NCBI RefSeq assembly: GCF_022458985.1
Contig: NC_061776.1
Location: 6,556,088 to 6,620,087 of the forward strand
Direction of reading: 5' to 3'
Source of the DNA: Mugil cephalus
Lineage: Eukaryota; Chordata; Actinopteri; Mugiliformes; Mugilidae
Length of the DNA: 64,000 nt
Every line of letters starts with the position of its first letter. The stretch's first letter is position 1. The notes beneath the pieces were generated by a model. It saw only the letters and a list, made by a program, of their open reading frames with translations. It made no database searches and was not told the DNA's origin. Below are positions 1 to 12,215 of this stretch, one piece after another. The translations under genes and the position numbers were made by a program.

Positions 1-94
1 TCGGCCCTCGTCACCGCCGACCAACTCCTGGCTCTGAAATCCAAGGAGGAGCTCGCCCTGGGAGGCGGAGTCAACGGCGTCCTCTCCCCCTCAG
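1..94 (+). CDS. epc1: epc1-like exon (partial)
   Basis: Frame 1 codes for ALVTADQLLALKSKEEL and on to GVLSPS, ending in phase 1 at a GTATGA donor. The exon start is outside the window. Confidence 0.8.
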
Positions 95-2473
95 GTATGA
101 CTGCTTCCTACGTCACCGCCGGTTTGTCTGGCTGTGACGACGAAGAAGATGAAGAAGAAGAAGCTGGTTGTCACAGCAGATGTTTTACTGAATAAAGTTT
201 TATTGTGGATATTAATGTCTGAAGCTCATCTTACAAAAACAAAACACTAAGTTTGTTCCACCCAAGGTGGAATACAGTAACACTGCGCCAGACAAATCAA
301 ACAAAGAGGGTGAAATAATTACAGTTATAAAACCCACAATGCAGCGCAACCGAAGAGCAGATAACGGCACAAAGCAGACACCGTCGCCACGGCAACCGAT
401 GCCGGGTACAGGCGGCGGGATTCAGCAGATAACTGACAAAAGTGACAAAAAAGTAATTTTTCAATTTGAGATTTGTTCATGCCGGAGAAACCGGTGCGTC
501 GCCCGCTCTGTCCTTCGCAGATAAAAACTGCCACAACACGAGAGTCAGATAAACGGGCGTTAAAAGGAAGTTTCTGTTCTAAATGCGTCTTTGTGAATCT
601 GGAAAGAATAAACCGCTGCTAATAAACCGACCTTCTAGTGTGTTTCGCTTTAAAAGTTTTTTTTTAGATTCGCGCTGTGAAAACTTTAGAGTTTGATGAT
701 TAAAAACTTGATTCTCCATCTCCCGCATCCCACCAACTATCCGCCCCCTCCCCTCCCCTCCCTTCCCTCCCCCTCCCCTCCCTCCCCCTCCTCCACCTAC
801 ACCACCCGCCCTCTCTCGACCCCCCTCAGGTGTCTACAAGGGCTTGAACCTCACGAGCACAGCGTCCCCTTCCCCCGCCGCCCCGGCTCCTCCCACCACT
901 ACTCTGACACCCGCCTCGCTCCAGCCCTGCACCACCACCACCACCGCCACCAGTAACAACAACGGCACCGCCCACCCCGCCAGCACCACTACCACTAACG
1001 CCGCCGCCGCCGCCGCCACTCAGGTCCTGCTGGGAAACAACAACAACAACAGCCTCCGTCTGGGGGTCCCCGCCGGCAAGCGCATCCACGCCCCCCGGAC
1101 GCTGAGCTCCACCATGTCGACATCCGCCTTAAAGCTCGCCCACACAGCTACCGCCAACTGTCAGAAGCCCAAGGTCACTACGGCGTCGGCCTCGCCGCTC
1201 GACATGGTGCCCAGGTGAGAAACGACGCTACAGGGGGAAAAGATGTTTATCTTTATGAAATAATTAGAGTCACATGCTGGAAAATATTATAACGAACAGA
1301 AAACAGTGAGAAAATGATTTTATTCCAAAGCAAATTATACTTAATTAATTGATGCTGTCGTTTTAGCTGCATTAGCATTTTTAGTTGTAACAAAGTCCAC
1401 ATCCAAAAAAAAAACTGCTACAGAAACTCAACCAATATTTTGTTTCTGCATAAATATCTTTAAAAAAACTACCAACAAGTCAGTTATTTTTAGGACTTCA
1501 ACCCTTTAAATGCCAATTTGATCACTTCAAGTCACTGTTTTTTATGAAAAGAAAATTCCATAAAACTAATGTTGAACTAGTGTTGAGCACTAAAAATTAT
1601 AAATTTGACTGTTATTCTCCAAAATGAGATGCTAATGTTGCAGAATGAATGATTTTATGAAATCACGGCTGACAGATTTAAAAAAAATGTGGTTTCAATG
1701 GGAGTCAATGGGATTTTTTTTGGTGGTAAATTTTAAATCTAAAGCTACACAAAAACAAATAATGCAATCAAGTCAATATTTTGGATAATCTTGGTCACAC
1801 CCAAGACTGATTTGGATACGTGCCCCAACATTAGTTTTATGGAAAATAACTTTTTAATTTGTAAAATCAATGGTCTTTCAAGTGATCAAACATTTAAAGG
1901 GTCTAAATTCTGTATCTGATTACGTAGATTTATGCAGAAAACATCGAGTTTTCATATCAGTCTTTTTCTTTATTTATTTATTTTTATTTGGATGTTTTTA
2001 TCCTGAATGACTCGAGGGTGTAAATTAAACTGTTGCCTGAGGATTAAATGAAGTTGTATTAGTTTGTGTAAAAACTCTAGACCATCAAAAATAACTTGGA
2101 AAGAGCTTTTGGTTTATTCTGTTTAAACATAAGACGTTTCACGATGTTTTATTGATGTGATCATGATAGTAAAGATAGAACAGTAGCCAGTACTGTGTGT
2201 TTATTTATTTATATATGTGTGTGTATGTGTGTATATATATATAAGTAATAGAGATGTTTTCTCAATTGAAAACACTTTTTCTTTATTTCAAGCAAAAAAA
2301 AAAAAAAATCTTGAAACACCAAACACAGGCCAAGTTGAAATCTTCACGCTGCTTTTACCCGTTTAATTCACCGCCTCCTCTTTTCTTTCTTTTCCCTCAG
2401 GGAGAATCACGAACAAGACAAGCCAGCACTGAACAGTTTATCAGAGAACACAGTGGCCATGGAGGTGACGTAG
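1..2473 (+). CDS. epc1: Enhancer of polycomb homolog, C-terminal part (3 exons)
   Basis: The last 183 codons of an enhancer-of-polycomb gene; the upstream part lies outside the window. Coding exons are 1-94, 830-1214 and 2401-2473, joined in phases 1 and 2 by GT-AG introns. The protein matches my recollection of the C-terminal domain of vertebrate EPC1/EPC2: a VYKGL motif, a TQVLLGNN motif, PRTLSS...SALKLA, NCQKPKV, VPRENHEQDKPALN and the terminal NTVAMEVT. EPC proteins are scaffold subunits of the nuclear NuA4/TIP60 histone H4/H2A acetyltransferase complex. The middle exon holds Thr, Asn and Ala runs encoded by ACC, AAC and GCC repeats. The family is a confident call; EPC1 rather than EPC2 is my reading of the C-terminal motifs and could be wrong. 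The gene is convergent with arsi downstream. Confidence 0.8.
95..829 (+). other. Intron of epc1-like gene
   Basis: No coding signal. The 3' part (about 720-829) is a C/T-rich tract that merges into the splice acceptor. Confidence 0.7.
830..1214 (+). CDS. epc1: epc1-like penultimate coding exon
   Basis: The acceptor CCCCCTCAG precedes 830 and the donor GTGAGA follows 1214. The exon enters in phase 1 and leaves in phase 2. It encodes GVYKGLNL, a Pro/Thr/Asn/Ala-rich linker with runs of five or more Thr, Asn and Ala, then the conserved APRTL...SALKLA...NCQKPKV...DMVP. Confidence 0.8.
1440..1941. repeat. Foldback (inverted-repeat) element in epc1 intron
   Basis: The left arm (about 1440-1574) and right arm (about 1826-1941) are inverted copies. 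CATAAAACTAATGTTG at 1559-1574 pairs with CAACATTAGTTTTATG at 1826-1841, and TTTCTGCATAAAT near 1443 pairs with ATTTATGCAGAAA near 1928. The spacer is about 250 bp. No transposase is present, so it looks like a non-autonomous MITE or foldback element. It lies within the intron 1215-2400. Confidence 0.6.
2401..2473 (+). CDS. epc1: epc1-like terminal coding exon
   Basis: A strong pyrimidine-rich acceptor ends at 2400. The exon encodes the conserved family C-terminus ENHEQDKPALN through NTVAMEVT, with TAG at 2471-2473. Confidence 0.82.
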
Positions 2474-4212
2474 CCTCTCGTCCACAGCTCGGTGGAAGCG
2501 TGACTTCTTCTGTTCTTTTTTCTTTTTCTTTTTTTTTTTTTGTTGGTGCTATGCATCATTCGTTAGTCGTGGATGCAAGAGAGCGGCGGCGGCGGAATGA
2601 GCAAGGCTGGGTTTCCATGGCAACAGTTTTGGGACTTGACTGCAATGCTCGTCTCGTAAAGTTTTTGTTTTTTTGTTGTTTTTTTTCCTCCCCATTTTCT
2701 TATTTGTTACTGTTAATAAGAGATCGTCTGTAAATTCTTAATATGGCAATTATATGTACAGTACTGCATATTTGTAATGCCCCTCCCCTTCCACGCCCCC
2801 CCCACCTCCTCCGATTCCCCCACCATTCTTGTATATAACATTACTTGAATACAGAATTGTTCATTTGTGATGTTTTGCACTCGAGATATTAAAAAAAAAA
2901 CAACAAAAAAAAACGAGACAAAAAAAGAGAAGAAAAAAACGAAATTAAAAAGAGAAAACGACAAACTGCAACTGGTGCGAGTGTGAGAGTTGTACCACAG
3001 AAAAAATGTACGTCATCACATGCATGGTGCAGAACCTGCTGTTTGATCTATTTATTGTGCCGTGTTTACAAAGTTTATTTCCCCCCACCCCCACCCCCCC
3101 CCCCCCCCCCCCTTTACACCTTTTTATTTTTTAAAATCTTTTTTTTTTTTTTATACACTGTACCCCTCACCAGCCCCCCCCTCCCCTCCCTCCCTCCCTC
3201 CTCCCTGTGCTGTAGTCAGTGTTTAGATCGATTTAAAACAAAAAAAGAAAAGAAAAAATGTATTTTTTTATAAATTTGGTTTCTTGGATGTTGTGCCCCC
3301 CCCCCCCCCCCTCCACTCCCCCCCCACCTCCCTCTCCCCCTCGAGGGCGTTGTTCCCATGTGTCACGTTCAATCCACGGCGTTCACACAGATTCAGGCGC
3401 AGGGGTGGGTAGAAGATGACGAGTGTGAAGTTGTTGTAGGCATCAGTTTGTGAGTGAGTGGGTTAATGGCTCCACCAAGCTCTTCCATTCATCTATTATT
3501 ATTCCTGAGACAAGTAACAAAACAATGGGGATGAAGACTCTGCTGCTTCTGACTTATCTAAGCACTATATAATTTGTTTTAATTGATAATTGATGCTGCT
3601 TTTGTATAATATATTTTTTTTTTTTTTCGGCCCTCTGGTTTGCACCAGATGGGTTTTTTGTTTTCTCAAAAAGATAATCCCCCCACATCTCCTTAATTAT
3701 TATTTTTTTAAATAAATATTTTTGTATGTCCCATTTTCCTTTTTTTTTTTTTTCTTTTAAATTTCCCTCTGAAAAGACTTCATTCTTTTGTTACTTGTTG
3801 GTCTCAAAAAAATAACTATAAGGGAGTAAAAAAACTAAAATATAAAAAAAAAAACATGCAGTAACTGACATTAATTATCATTCCAGCTTCTGTATAATAA
3901 GAAAAAAATGTGTATGAATTGAAGAAAAAAAGTTTTCTCTACTTTTAAAAACTCTCCAGAAGGCTGAAAGGCCATGAACCACAAGTTATCGGGTGCCTTC
4001 ATTTGGGAAAAAAGAAAAAAAAAAAAAAAATATGACAAAAAAAAAACAAATCGCTCTCTTCTGTGAAGAGTTTGGTACTGAACAAGGCTACTTGTAGTTT
4101 TTCTTTGTCTGTACCACAACCCCAATGCCCATTCCAATGGCCCAGTTGATTCATGACTTTTTGTTTCGTTTTTGTTGACCCTTCCACCACCACCACCAAC
4201 ACACATACATAA

Positions 4213-4243
4213 CACAAACACACACACACACACACACACACAC
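4213..4243. repeat. (CA)n microsatellite
   Basis: About 14 CA units inside the presumed epc1 3' UTR. Confidence 0.9.
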
Positions 4244-4282
4244 GGGAAAGACTAAGAATCCTCTTGAATTGTCACAAAATGA

Positions 4283-4288
4283 AATAAA
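4283..4288 (+). terminator. Polyadenylation signal AATAAA (epc1-like gene)
   Basis: Canonical AATAAA, followed from about 4320 by a GT/T-rich stretch that fits a downstream element. The cleavage site would be near 4305. Inferred. Confidence 0.5.
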
Positions 4289-5299
4289 AATCCAGGGCAT
4301 TATGTGTTTTGACCAGCACGTCTCGTTTGTTTTTGTCGACTCTCGTCTTCTCGGTGTCTCTTTGTGATACGATGACGCTTGAATGTGAAAGTTTATCCAC
4401 TAGTGACTAAACCTGAAGTAAAGTAGTGTCTCTGTATAAATGGATACTTTATTTTTTTATTTATTTTGTCAAGTAGAATCACTACATTGAAAGAGGAGGA
4501 ATTACAGGACATGAAACAGACGACAGCCTGTGTCTGAACCAGCTTCATGTAGAGGACGAGAGTTTGTCTCCATCTGATCAGACTGAGACAAGGTGACATA
4601 AACCTTTCATCTGTTTCATAGGAAATATTAACTCTTAACAACCATGAAAACACTTGATCTGATCTTTTTTTTGGCTTTGCACAAATCTACTCTTTCTCGG
4701 AGAAAAAAAAGTCTTATTTCTTTTTTTGTCTTGTTAAAAGAATCTTCACTATTATTCACATTAATGAAGACCAGATGAACCAGGGGTGATTCTAGAGTTA
4801 GAGGTTTAGGGTGATTTAATCTCAAAGCATTGTGCCGCAGCTATTGTTTGGTTTAAAAATAAATAAATAAATTGCGTTTAAATGGGAAAATTACGTAGGA
4901 ACAATGAGTTTAAATACAAACTTAACGATATAAAGGTCAGTAAATGTGGAAATGTTACAACCAGTTCAAGTATTTGGAAAAAAATGAACAATGCAGGGAT
5001 GGATGTAGGCAACAATATGGGAAAATGTGGGTTTGTGTAGGTCGTGTTTTATTGAAACGAGTTCACTGTTGTGAGTCTGAGAAGTTTCCTAACGCACATT
5101 TGGTGTCACAACACCTTAACATCATCCTGGTAACACGAGGCAAGTGGGAAGTTAACTGGTGTGAACGCACCCAAGACACATTTGAGAGATCTGATGTCGG
5201 ACCACATCTGGAGGTGGTGTGAGTCACGTTAGACCTCGTTCCTTTGCTGGTGTGAACCAAACCTCATCCTCCAGGTCTGAGCGATGAAGCCCATGTGCA

Positions 5300-5425
5300 A
5301 AAAAACTGCAGTTCATCAAGTGGCCACTCGAGGCTCCAAAATGGAGCAAATCCTCATAGACCTCCATGTTAAAAAGCCAAACTTTATCATTGAACATGTT
5401 CACAGCCTGGTACAAAAAGGCAGGC
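5300..5425. repeat. Dispersed repeat, TGGCCACT/CCTCCATGTTAAAA family
   Basis: Shares the ordered motifs CTGCAGTT, TGGCCACT, GACCTCCATGTTAAAA, AACATGTT and ACAGCCTGGTAC with copies in arsi introns near 19.6, 20.9 and 21.75 kb. Confidence 0.6.
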
Positions 5426-6924
5426 TGCCCAGGCTGCCATGTTACAGCTCATTGGTGAAACACATTTAAATGGAAACACTTTATCGAAATTTCAGAATTA
5501 ATGCTTTTATTTAGCAAACCTCTATAATGGAGACGCAGCTAATGAGAAAACCTACTTGACTGGTCCTGACAAGGAGGGGACTTTTGTCTCATCCATTCAT
5601 AAAAACCAAAAAGGAAAAGGCACCAGACTTTAAAACAGATTAATTAATAATACATTAGCATGTGTCCCTAAGGCAGAACCAATAAGCAGCGCTGGTTCTT
5701 GGTTCTGAAACAGCAGCAGGTTTAGATCCACTGGAGACGACGGCAGCTGTTAGATTATTTTACTGTGGCCTGAATGATGTTTATTAGGATGCAGAGAAGC
5801 TGAGGTTCAGGTCCCAGGACGGACGTTAATACGAGCTCTAATACCTTAAATTTCACACCTCTGTAGTCCGTGTTGGTGGGAGTGTGAAAAGTGGTTTTGT
5901 GTGGGTTCTCCTGACAACTTAGGTTCTGTAAATGTCCTGTCTTGCCCCAGGCCGATGGCTGATACCACCCAAAAGCGTAGTCTACGTTGAGTCTTCGTCA
6001 GGAGGGTTGTGAGACTTGGGGAGATCCAAGAAATGTGAAGGTTGTCGTCCTCTCCTCATCCTCCTCCTGGGATCAATAATCGCCTCCTTATGACACTGAG
6101 TCTTAGAAATCGCCTTAATCCCAAATCAATGGATGTTAAATGTTCTCTCTCATTCGCCGACGGAGGACGTGACTCTGTGTTTTCTGACAAGACGAAGCTG
6201 TGTTATGTTGGTGTAGGTCATGAAGTCAGATAAATAATGAGGTTTTTTTTTTTTTTTTCTCTGGCTCGAGGACTAAACACTGTCAGAAAACGACAATAAC
6301 CAGCTCCTAAAGTACGAGCCCGACCTCGTTAAATGAACGTTTAGGAAAATCACGAATCTGTTTTTTTACAAATACTGTAGCCGTTTACCCGTGGCTCCCA
6401 GACAGACACTGAAGTTAACACAAATTGGGCAGGATAAGAGATGACATTTAAATGTAAATTCTGTTTCTTTCGAGGAGGGGGAGGAAGAGGAGAAGGGGAA
6501 AGTCGATAAGAGCTGTGGAGTAAATGAGCAGAGAGGCAGCCTTAACTCCTGCAGACAGATTGCTTTTACTCTGCGTCTGACTTGATCATATTTGGATCTT
6601 TGCCTGTAATTACTTGTTCCACCAACGTAGAAAGAAAGGGAAAATGGAGATGTAGAATATTTTTATTATTATTTTTTTTAGAAAAGATGTGACAGCAGCT
6701 GATATCTGTTGTTGGGAAGGTGAATCTCCAGGATAAACTGTTCTGACGCAGCACAAAGCAAAGAAATCAACTAGAGCTTGTAACAGAGAGGAAGTAGTTT
6801 GTTTCGAGTTGATGCCATTTACGTGAAGTGAGTCTGTGCAAATTTGCTTACTGTAAAAAAAAAAAAAAAACAAGTTCTTAGTAACTGTAGCCAAAAGATA
6901 TTATCCTGTTTTCATTAGTTCTGT

Positions 6925-7400
6925 TCAATACCATCATTTTCCTTTCTGATCCGATACTGAGTAAAATTCAGACTGGTATCGCCGATACCGATCCGATACC
7001 GATACTGTGTGTAAATACACCCTGTGTCTGGTAAACATAAAGTCATCACAGCTTCATAGAGAATACAAGACATCAGAGTAATTTATTTATTTTAAACTCT
7101 GAACTATATTGAGGTAGTGGCCTCATTTACTATAAAGCAATATCCAGGTTTTTAACATTGTTATGGAATCGGTGGAGAGACAGGAAAATTATGAAGCATC
7201 TTAGCTGTGTTACAGGACTCTTTTTTTTATCATGTATGTGTTTCCAGTCAAATATCCTGATGAACTGAATCAACTTTAGTTTTTTCCTTTTTTTATTTGA
7301 ATTCACAAAAGTTTCACAGCAGTAGAAATAAATTGTAAATTGGTTGTTAGCAGGTTTAGCTGAACTGAACGTTTTTTGTAACCACATTATTAAGAAGAAC
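6925..7400. repeat. Dispersed repeat, GATACCGATCCGATACC family
   Basis: The core GTATCGCCGATACCGATCC near 6976-6995 is shared, in inverse orientation, with 39985-40075. The flank TGAGGTAGTGG...TTTACT near 7110 is shared with about 31020, indicating a longer element of which this is one copy. Confidence 0.55.
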
Positions 7401-8875
7401 ATGATTTTGAAACATGTTTATTGTGGACATTTTTTTCTCCTGATGAGAGAAATACATTTGCGGTCCCGTTCAGACGTTGCATTAACATTCAGCCAAGTGT
7501 CCAGCTTTAACTGCCAGTGTCCACGCCTGCTGTTAATTAATACTCGTCTCCACGTGCGTCCACAGCCACATCTTCTGATCTGATCTTAGTGTCTCTCAGT
7601 GTTTTAAAGATGAAGAGACCTGACGTGACCTTGCAATAGTTCGATGAGCGTGGGACTGCAAACACACAGAGCCTCAATGAAGAGATGTGCAGGAAGTGGT
7701 AGATGGCCGTTACTATGGCAGCACCTCCTCAGGAGCTGTTCAGACGTCTGTTACGGCTCAGTAATGTCACCTTTGTGTTACCTTAACCACAGTCGTCGTG
7801 GGTATATTTTCCCAGATGGTCGGGGATTTGCTGGTGCTTCATTTGTCTTTGGTTCAGATGATTTTTTTTTTTGATTTTTTTTACTTTTTACTTATCAGAT
7901 TTGTTCTGAAGCATCCAGCATCCAGAGCAAACTTCACGGTTCCTTGCATCCATCACCAACCATAGCTCCAAATTTTGTTGTTAATAAAATGGTCGGCGCC
8001 AATGTGACCAGATGAGCTACTGTTGAACATCCTGGTACTTGTTTAGAAACACATAACACATAAAAAAAGTACAGCGACCAACAACAAGAGCATTTTTCCA
8101 ACAACCTTGTTGAAAGGTGATAAATAATCACTTCTTTAGATGTTTTAGTTTCCTTTGACGTCAGCGTCGTCTTCTCCCACCGACAAACAAGAGCCTGGAC
8201 ACACAACTCAAAGCCAAAGAGAGCGAAGGCACAAAGACTCTTTTCACACGCCGGCCTCATTATCTGTGCTCTTTTCTTTTCCATGTATACTGACTTTATT
8301 TCCGCCGTGCTACCGTCATATCTTCATCTACGGCCGTGGCTTTCAATTACCAGAGAGAGGAAGAGTCCCAATAGAACAGCAGACACACTGAGTGGAGACT
8401 TTGTGGACTGGCTGCCTCATTAAGGCTGATGAGTCAGAGGGCAACTAAGGATGATCACGGTTGTCTACAAAGACCCGGTCGTTTTGTTGGAGTCTGATTT
8501 CTGAGCCCACTCAAACCGTGGAGTGACTCTGTCTTTGTGCTTTCATGTGGCAGTGGAGAGTCTGTCGCTCTATTAATGCTGCGATATATCCAGACGGACG
8601 CGTGCAAAGACTGTGCATTTGTGAATTAAATGTGTCCTTCCTGACAACTTCTCAAAGGTTTTAGAATTTGTCCTCCATCAATCTTGACTTGCTTTTATAA
8701 TAGGTGGTTTATACTGTTGTGTTATGTTGCGGTAGCCTCGCATGCACCTCCCCAGAAAATTGACTACATGGCGTAGTGACAAAGTGCACGAAAGCTGTGA
8801 TTGGTCCAGTTGCTTCTTCAAGTATGCAATTTTCAAATTGATAGTTTAGAGTCAATACAGGTGGAACATCAACGA

Positions 8876-8985
8876 AAAGTTAACTGAGGAGGTTCAGAGC
8901 TAAAAACATTTGTATGAATCATCTCCGGCGAAATTTGGACGAAGGTTTCACTCTCCATTGTTGAAAGTGAAGCAGACCGACACTC
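8876..8985. repeat. Dispersed repeat shared with 57.1 kb
   Basis: GTTAACTGAGGAGG, ACATTTGTATGA and TGTTGAAA.TGAAGCAG occur in the same order and spacing as at about 57115-57215. Confidence 0.55.
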
Positions 8986-10231
8986 ACAGTACCCTAAACC
9001 AAGCAGACTGATGCATGGTTAACTCTAACACATATGTAGTTTTTGCCTTAATCCTACTTTAACTGGACAACTTAAGTGCGTGTAAACACGTTACTACTAA
9101 AATCAGAGTCCTCCTTATCTGGTTAAGTCACCCAGATAATGCGACTGGAAATCGATTGTCTCCGGCGTGTATACAACATAATTGGACTTTAAACATCCAA
9201 GAAAGCCAGTCACAGAAGAAGAAGGTTAACAGAGCTGGCAGAAGAATCACCTGAGGGATAGCGCCATCTTATCTGCACTCTAAACTCTGGTCCAGTTCAA
9301 AAAGTTACAGTTTAAATTGTTATGTGACTGAATCTGGTTTGGGGTGAAAAGACAAAGCAGGTGTGAATGTTTTCATGACTTTGTCACCTTCACGTTGTTC
9401 TTATCAGTGGTTTCTAACTAGCTTACGATAAATAATTAACCATAAATAAAGACAGTTTTATGAACTCTGTAAAGAATCAAAGGCAAGTGGATTTATTGAG
9501 TTGTTCTTGAAGACCTCTGACCACTCATCCACAAGGCTTCTTCAGTTCAGTGTCTGAATTGAAAGAGAAAGCTTCCATGACCTTTGTTTGCAAACTGAAG
9601 AGGAAAATGCAATTTAAATGTTAATGGCTTTAAACATTGAACAATTTGTGTTATAATAACGTAGGAGGAGTGTCGGGAGAGGCAGCAGAAAGTGCTTTAG
9701 AAAAAAAAAGGGGGAAAAAAAGACTTTTGTTCCTCTTGGTGTTTTTCAGAGCAAGTGATGAAACCCGCTGTAAGCGTTACAAGCGTGAACCAACAAAGGA
9801 ATGAAGGTAAAGGGAGAAAATACAAGAAGGGATCTTTGTTGAAAGATGTGACAGCTAAAACTAAACTAAAAGCTCACATTTAGCCCAAGGTTGGGGGGGT
9901 GAGATGGTTAAGGGTGCAACATGCCAACAGTGGTGTGTCAGACTAGTCCGACAACGTATTTCTGGGTTTCTCTTGTCAGAAATTAAACTCCCATATATAT
10001 TAAAACCATCTCTGTACAAGGAGTTTACACAAGTTCACGTTTAACTTCACTTTGCAGATATGTATAGCCTGTATAAAAATAGGCTGCAACTCAGCACCAT
10101 CAATGGTATTTAATATTACTCCACAGCATGTTGATAATGAAATTCGTTAATATATTCATTCAAGTTATTTATTGACTGATGTCCAGATGATTTGGTTTCT
10201 GGCAAATTTTGCTACTTCTGCTTTTTCTGCA

Positions 10232-10333
10232 TCTAACCCTAACCACAACCCTAACCCTGACCACAACCCTAACCTTACCTCTGACCCTAACCCTAACCCT
10301 GCCTCTCTAACCATAACCATAACCACAACCACA
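10232..10333. repeat. Degenerate telomere-like (CCCTAA)n tract
   Basis: Repeated CTAACCCTAACC units mixed with CCACAACC, CTGACC and ATAACC variants over about 100 bp. This is the vertebrate telomere hexamer or a derived simple repeat at an interstitial position. Confidence 0.7.
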
Positions 10334-11336
10334 AAGTAGCAATGATTAGCAGACAATCATGAACACCAATCCTCTGCTAGTGTTAGGGAATGTCTTTTGT
10401 GATGCAGTGCAGTAGTACATTTGGCTTCATCTTTAGTTTAAGGCCAGTTTACTACAAATGACCCAGTGGACTCCTTGGCGTCCATGTTGTTATTGTCACG
10501 CCATCAGTGACTAGTCGACCTGATGCTTAAGTGTCATGTTCCAGCACCGAAGTGGACTCGTCGGCACAGCCCCAACTGTGTAAATCTGGAAAAAGAGAAG
10601 AAACTGAAGCTCATCGTGTCAGCGCGACCACAGCAACAGAACTCAATTATGAGTTTCTGATTGTGTCAGCGGAAACTGTGTCTCCTTGGCGAGGCAATCC
10701 TAATTTCACAGCCGCCCACGGGCTCATAGTCACCCCATGTTCCCTGGAGGGGTGCGGGACGGAGAGTGGATTATTGGTTCCACCGTTAAGCATTATGTGT
10801 GACTGAGAGGGCGGCGAGGGGGGGTGCATTCATGTAAACTTGTTAATTCAAGGTGTTGAGAGATGAGAGAAGGTGAGAATGTGTGAGTGTGTCATTTATT
10901 TATGAGTTTTCTTTTTTTAAGTTGTGTGAGGAAATAGAGAGAGAGTGTTAAAGATGGTAAATTTGATCAAATAAATGATGTCGTCAGCTATTTACAGTGT
11001 AATTTAGTTGTAAAATAGTCAGGGTTGGAGTACGGATAAAGGTTGTAACAATTTACTTCTGTTTAAGATCATTTGAGAGATCACAGAGGTCATTTGGAAT
11101 AACACAATTTGTGAGAATATTTTGGTGGTTGGACTCTAATGGGAAGCACCGTTTTAGAGACGAGTCGCAGATGAAAGTGGACGATGTGGTGGTGGATCAG
11201 AGGAGATTTGAGGTGGAGATTTGAGTTTAGTTGCTCTGGACAAACAGGAGGAGGTGGTGGAGATGGAGGTTGGTCTGGAGAACCAGGGACAGGGCCAGGA
11301 ACAAGGTAGTCTCAGATGAAGGTAGTGGAGGAACTC
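10334..11336. other. Intergenic, apparently unique sequence
   Basis: No gene recognised. The stretch 10530-10830 is relatively GC-balanced and open in both strands, but the translation resembles no protein I know. Confidence 0.5.
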
Positions 11337-12215
11337 TACCTACATGAAGCCTCCCATCTACCCTACCTTTACCTACCTACCTACCTACCTACCTACCTAC
11401 CTACCTACACTAATACCTCTCTACCCTACCTACTACCTACTACTTACCTACTCCTACTACCTACTATGTAGCCTCCCATCTATCCTACCTTTATCTACCT
11501 ACCTACTCTACCTACATGTAGCCTCCCATCTACCCTACCTTTAACTACCTACCTACCTACATACCCTACCTTTACCTACCTACATGTAGCCTCCTCCTTT
11601 AACTATCCTACCTTTACCTACCTACCTACCTACCTACCTACCTACCTACCTACCTACCTGCCTACCTACCTACCTACCTACCTACCTACCTACCTACATG
11701 TAGCCTCCCATTTACCCTACCTTTAATGACATACCTACCTACCTACATGTAGCCTCCCATCTACCCTACCTTTACCTACCTACCTACCTACCTGCCTGCC
11801 AGCCTACATACCCTACCTACCTACCTACCTACATGTAGCCTCCTGTCTACCCTACCTTTTACTACCTAGCTACCTACCTACCTACATACCCTACCTTTAC
11901 CTACCTACATGTAGCCTCCCATCTACCCTACCATTAACTACCTACCTACATTTAGCTACTTACCTACATGTAGCCTCCTCCTTTAACTACCCTACCTTTA
12001 CCTACCTACATACTTACCTACATGTATCCTCCCATCTACCCTGCCTTTAACTACCTATCTGCCTATATACCCTACATGTCACTACCTACCTACCTGCCAA
12101 CACACCCTATCTTCAACTACCTGCCTACATACCCTACCTTTACCTACCTACCTACATGTTGCCTCCCGTCTACCCCACCCTCTACCCATACCCACCTACT
12201 TACCCTACATTTGAC
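11337..12215. repeat. CTAC tetranucleotide satellite with higher-order units
   Basis: About 880 bp built from CTAC units on the plus strand. It is interrupted at irregular intervals by a recurring spacer containing CATGTAGCCTCCCATCTACC and CCTACCTTTA. The spacer recurs about ten times, so the array expanded as compound units of roughly 60-110 bp as well as by single-tetramer slippage. Open frames in it are rich in Tyr/Leu/Pro/Thr and are not genes. Confidence 0.9.

Larger units (their letters stand above)
2474..4310 (+). other. 3' UTR of epc1-like gene
   Basis: From the stop codon to the best polyadenylation site there is no coding capacity. The stretch contains poly-C, poly-T and poly-A tracts (about 3076-3112, 3140-3152, 3295-3312 and 4015-4030) and a CA microsatellite (4213-4243). 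The extent is inferred from the AATAAA at 4283; an earlier AATAAATAT near 3712 might give a shorter form. Confidence 0.55.
4330..10200. other. Intergenic region, 3' flanks of epc1-like gene and arsi
   Basis: No open frame resembles a protein. It holds fragments of dispersed fish repeats: a copy of the TGGCCACT...CCTCCATGTTAAA family (about 5300-5425), a GATACCGATCCGATACC copy (about 6925-7400) and a copy of a repeat also present at 57.1 kb (about 8876-8985). The remainder appears unique. Confidence 0.6.

Noticed and set aside
844..1089. Minus-strand open frames opposite the epc1 Thr/Ala-rich exon
   Set aside because: Val/Gly-rich mirror translation of ACC/GCC repeats; the plus strand aligns to a known family.
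2254..2733. Plus-strand open frame spanning the epc1 terminal exon and 3' UTR
   Set aside because: It reads the terminal exon in a different frame and is full of Phe runs from poly-T; splicing evidence supports the short terminal exon.
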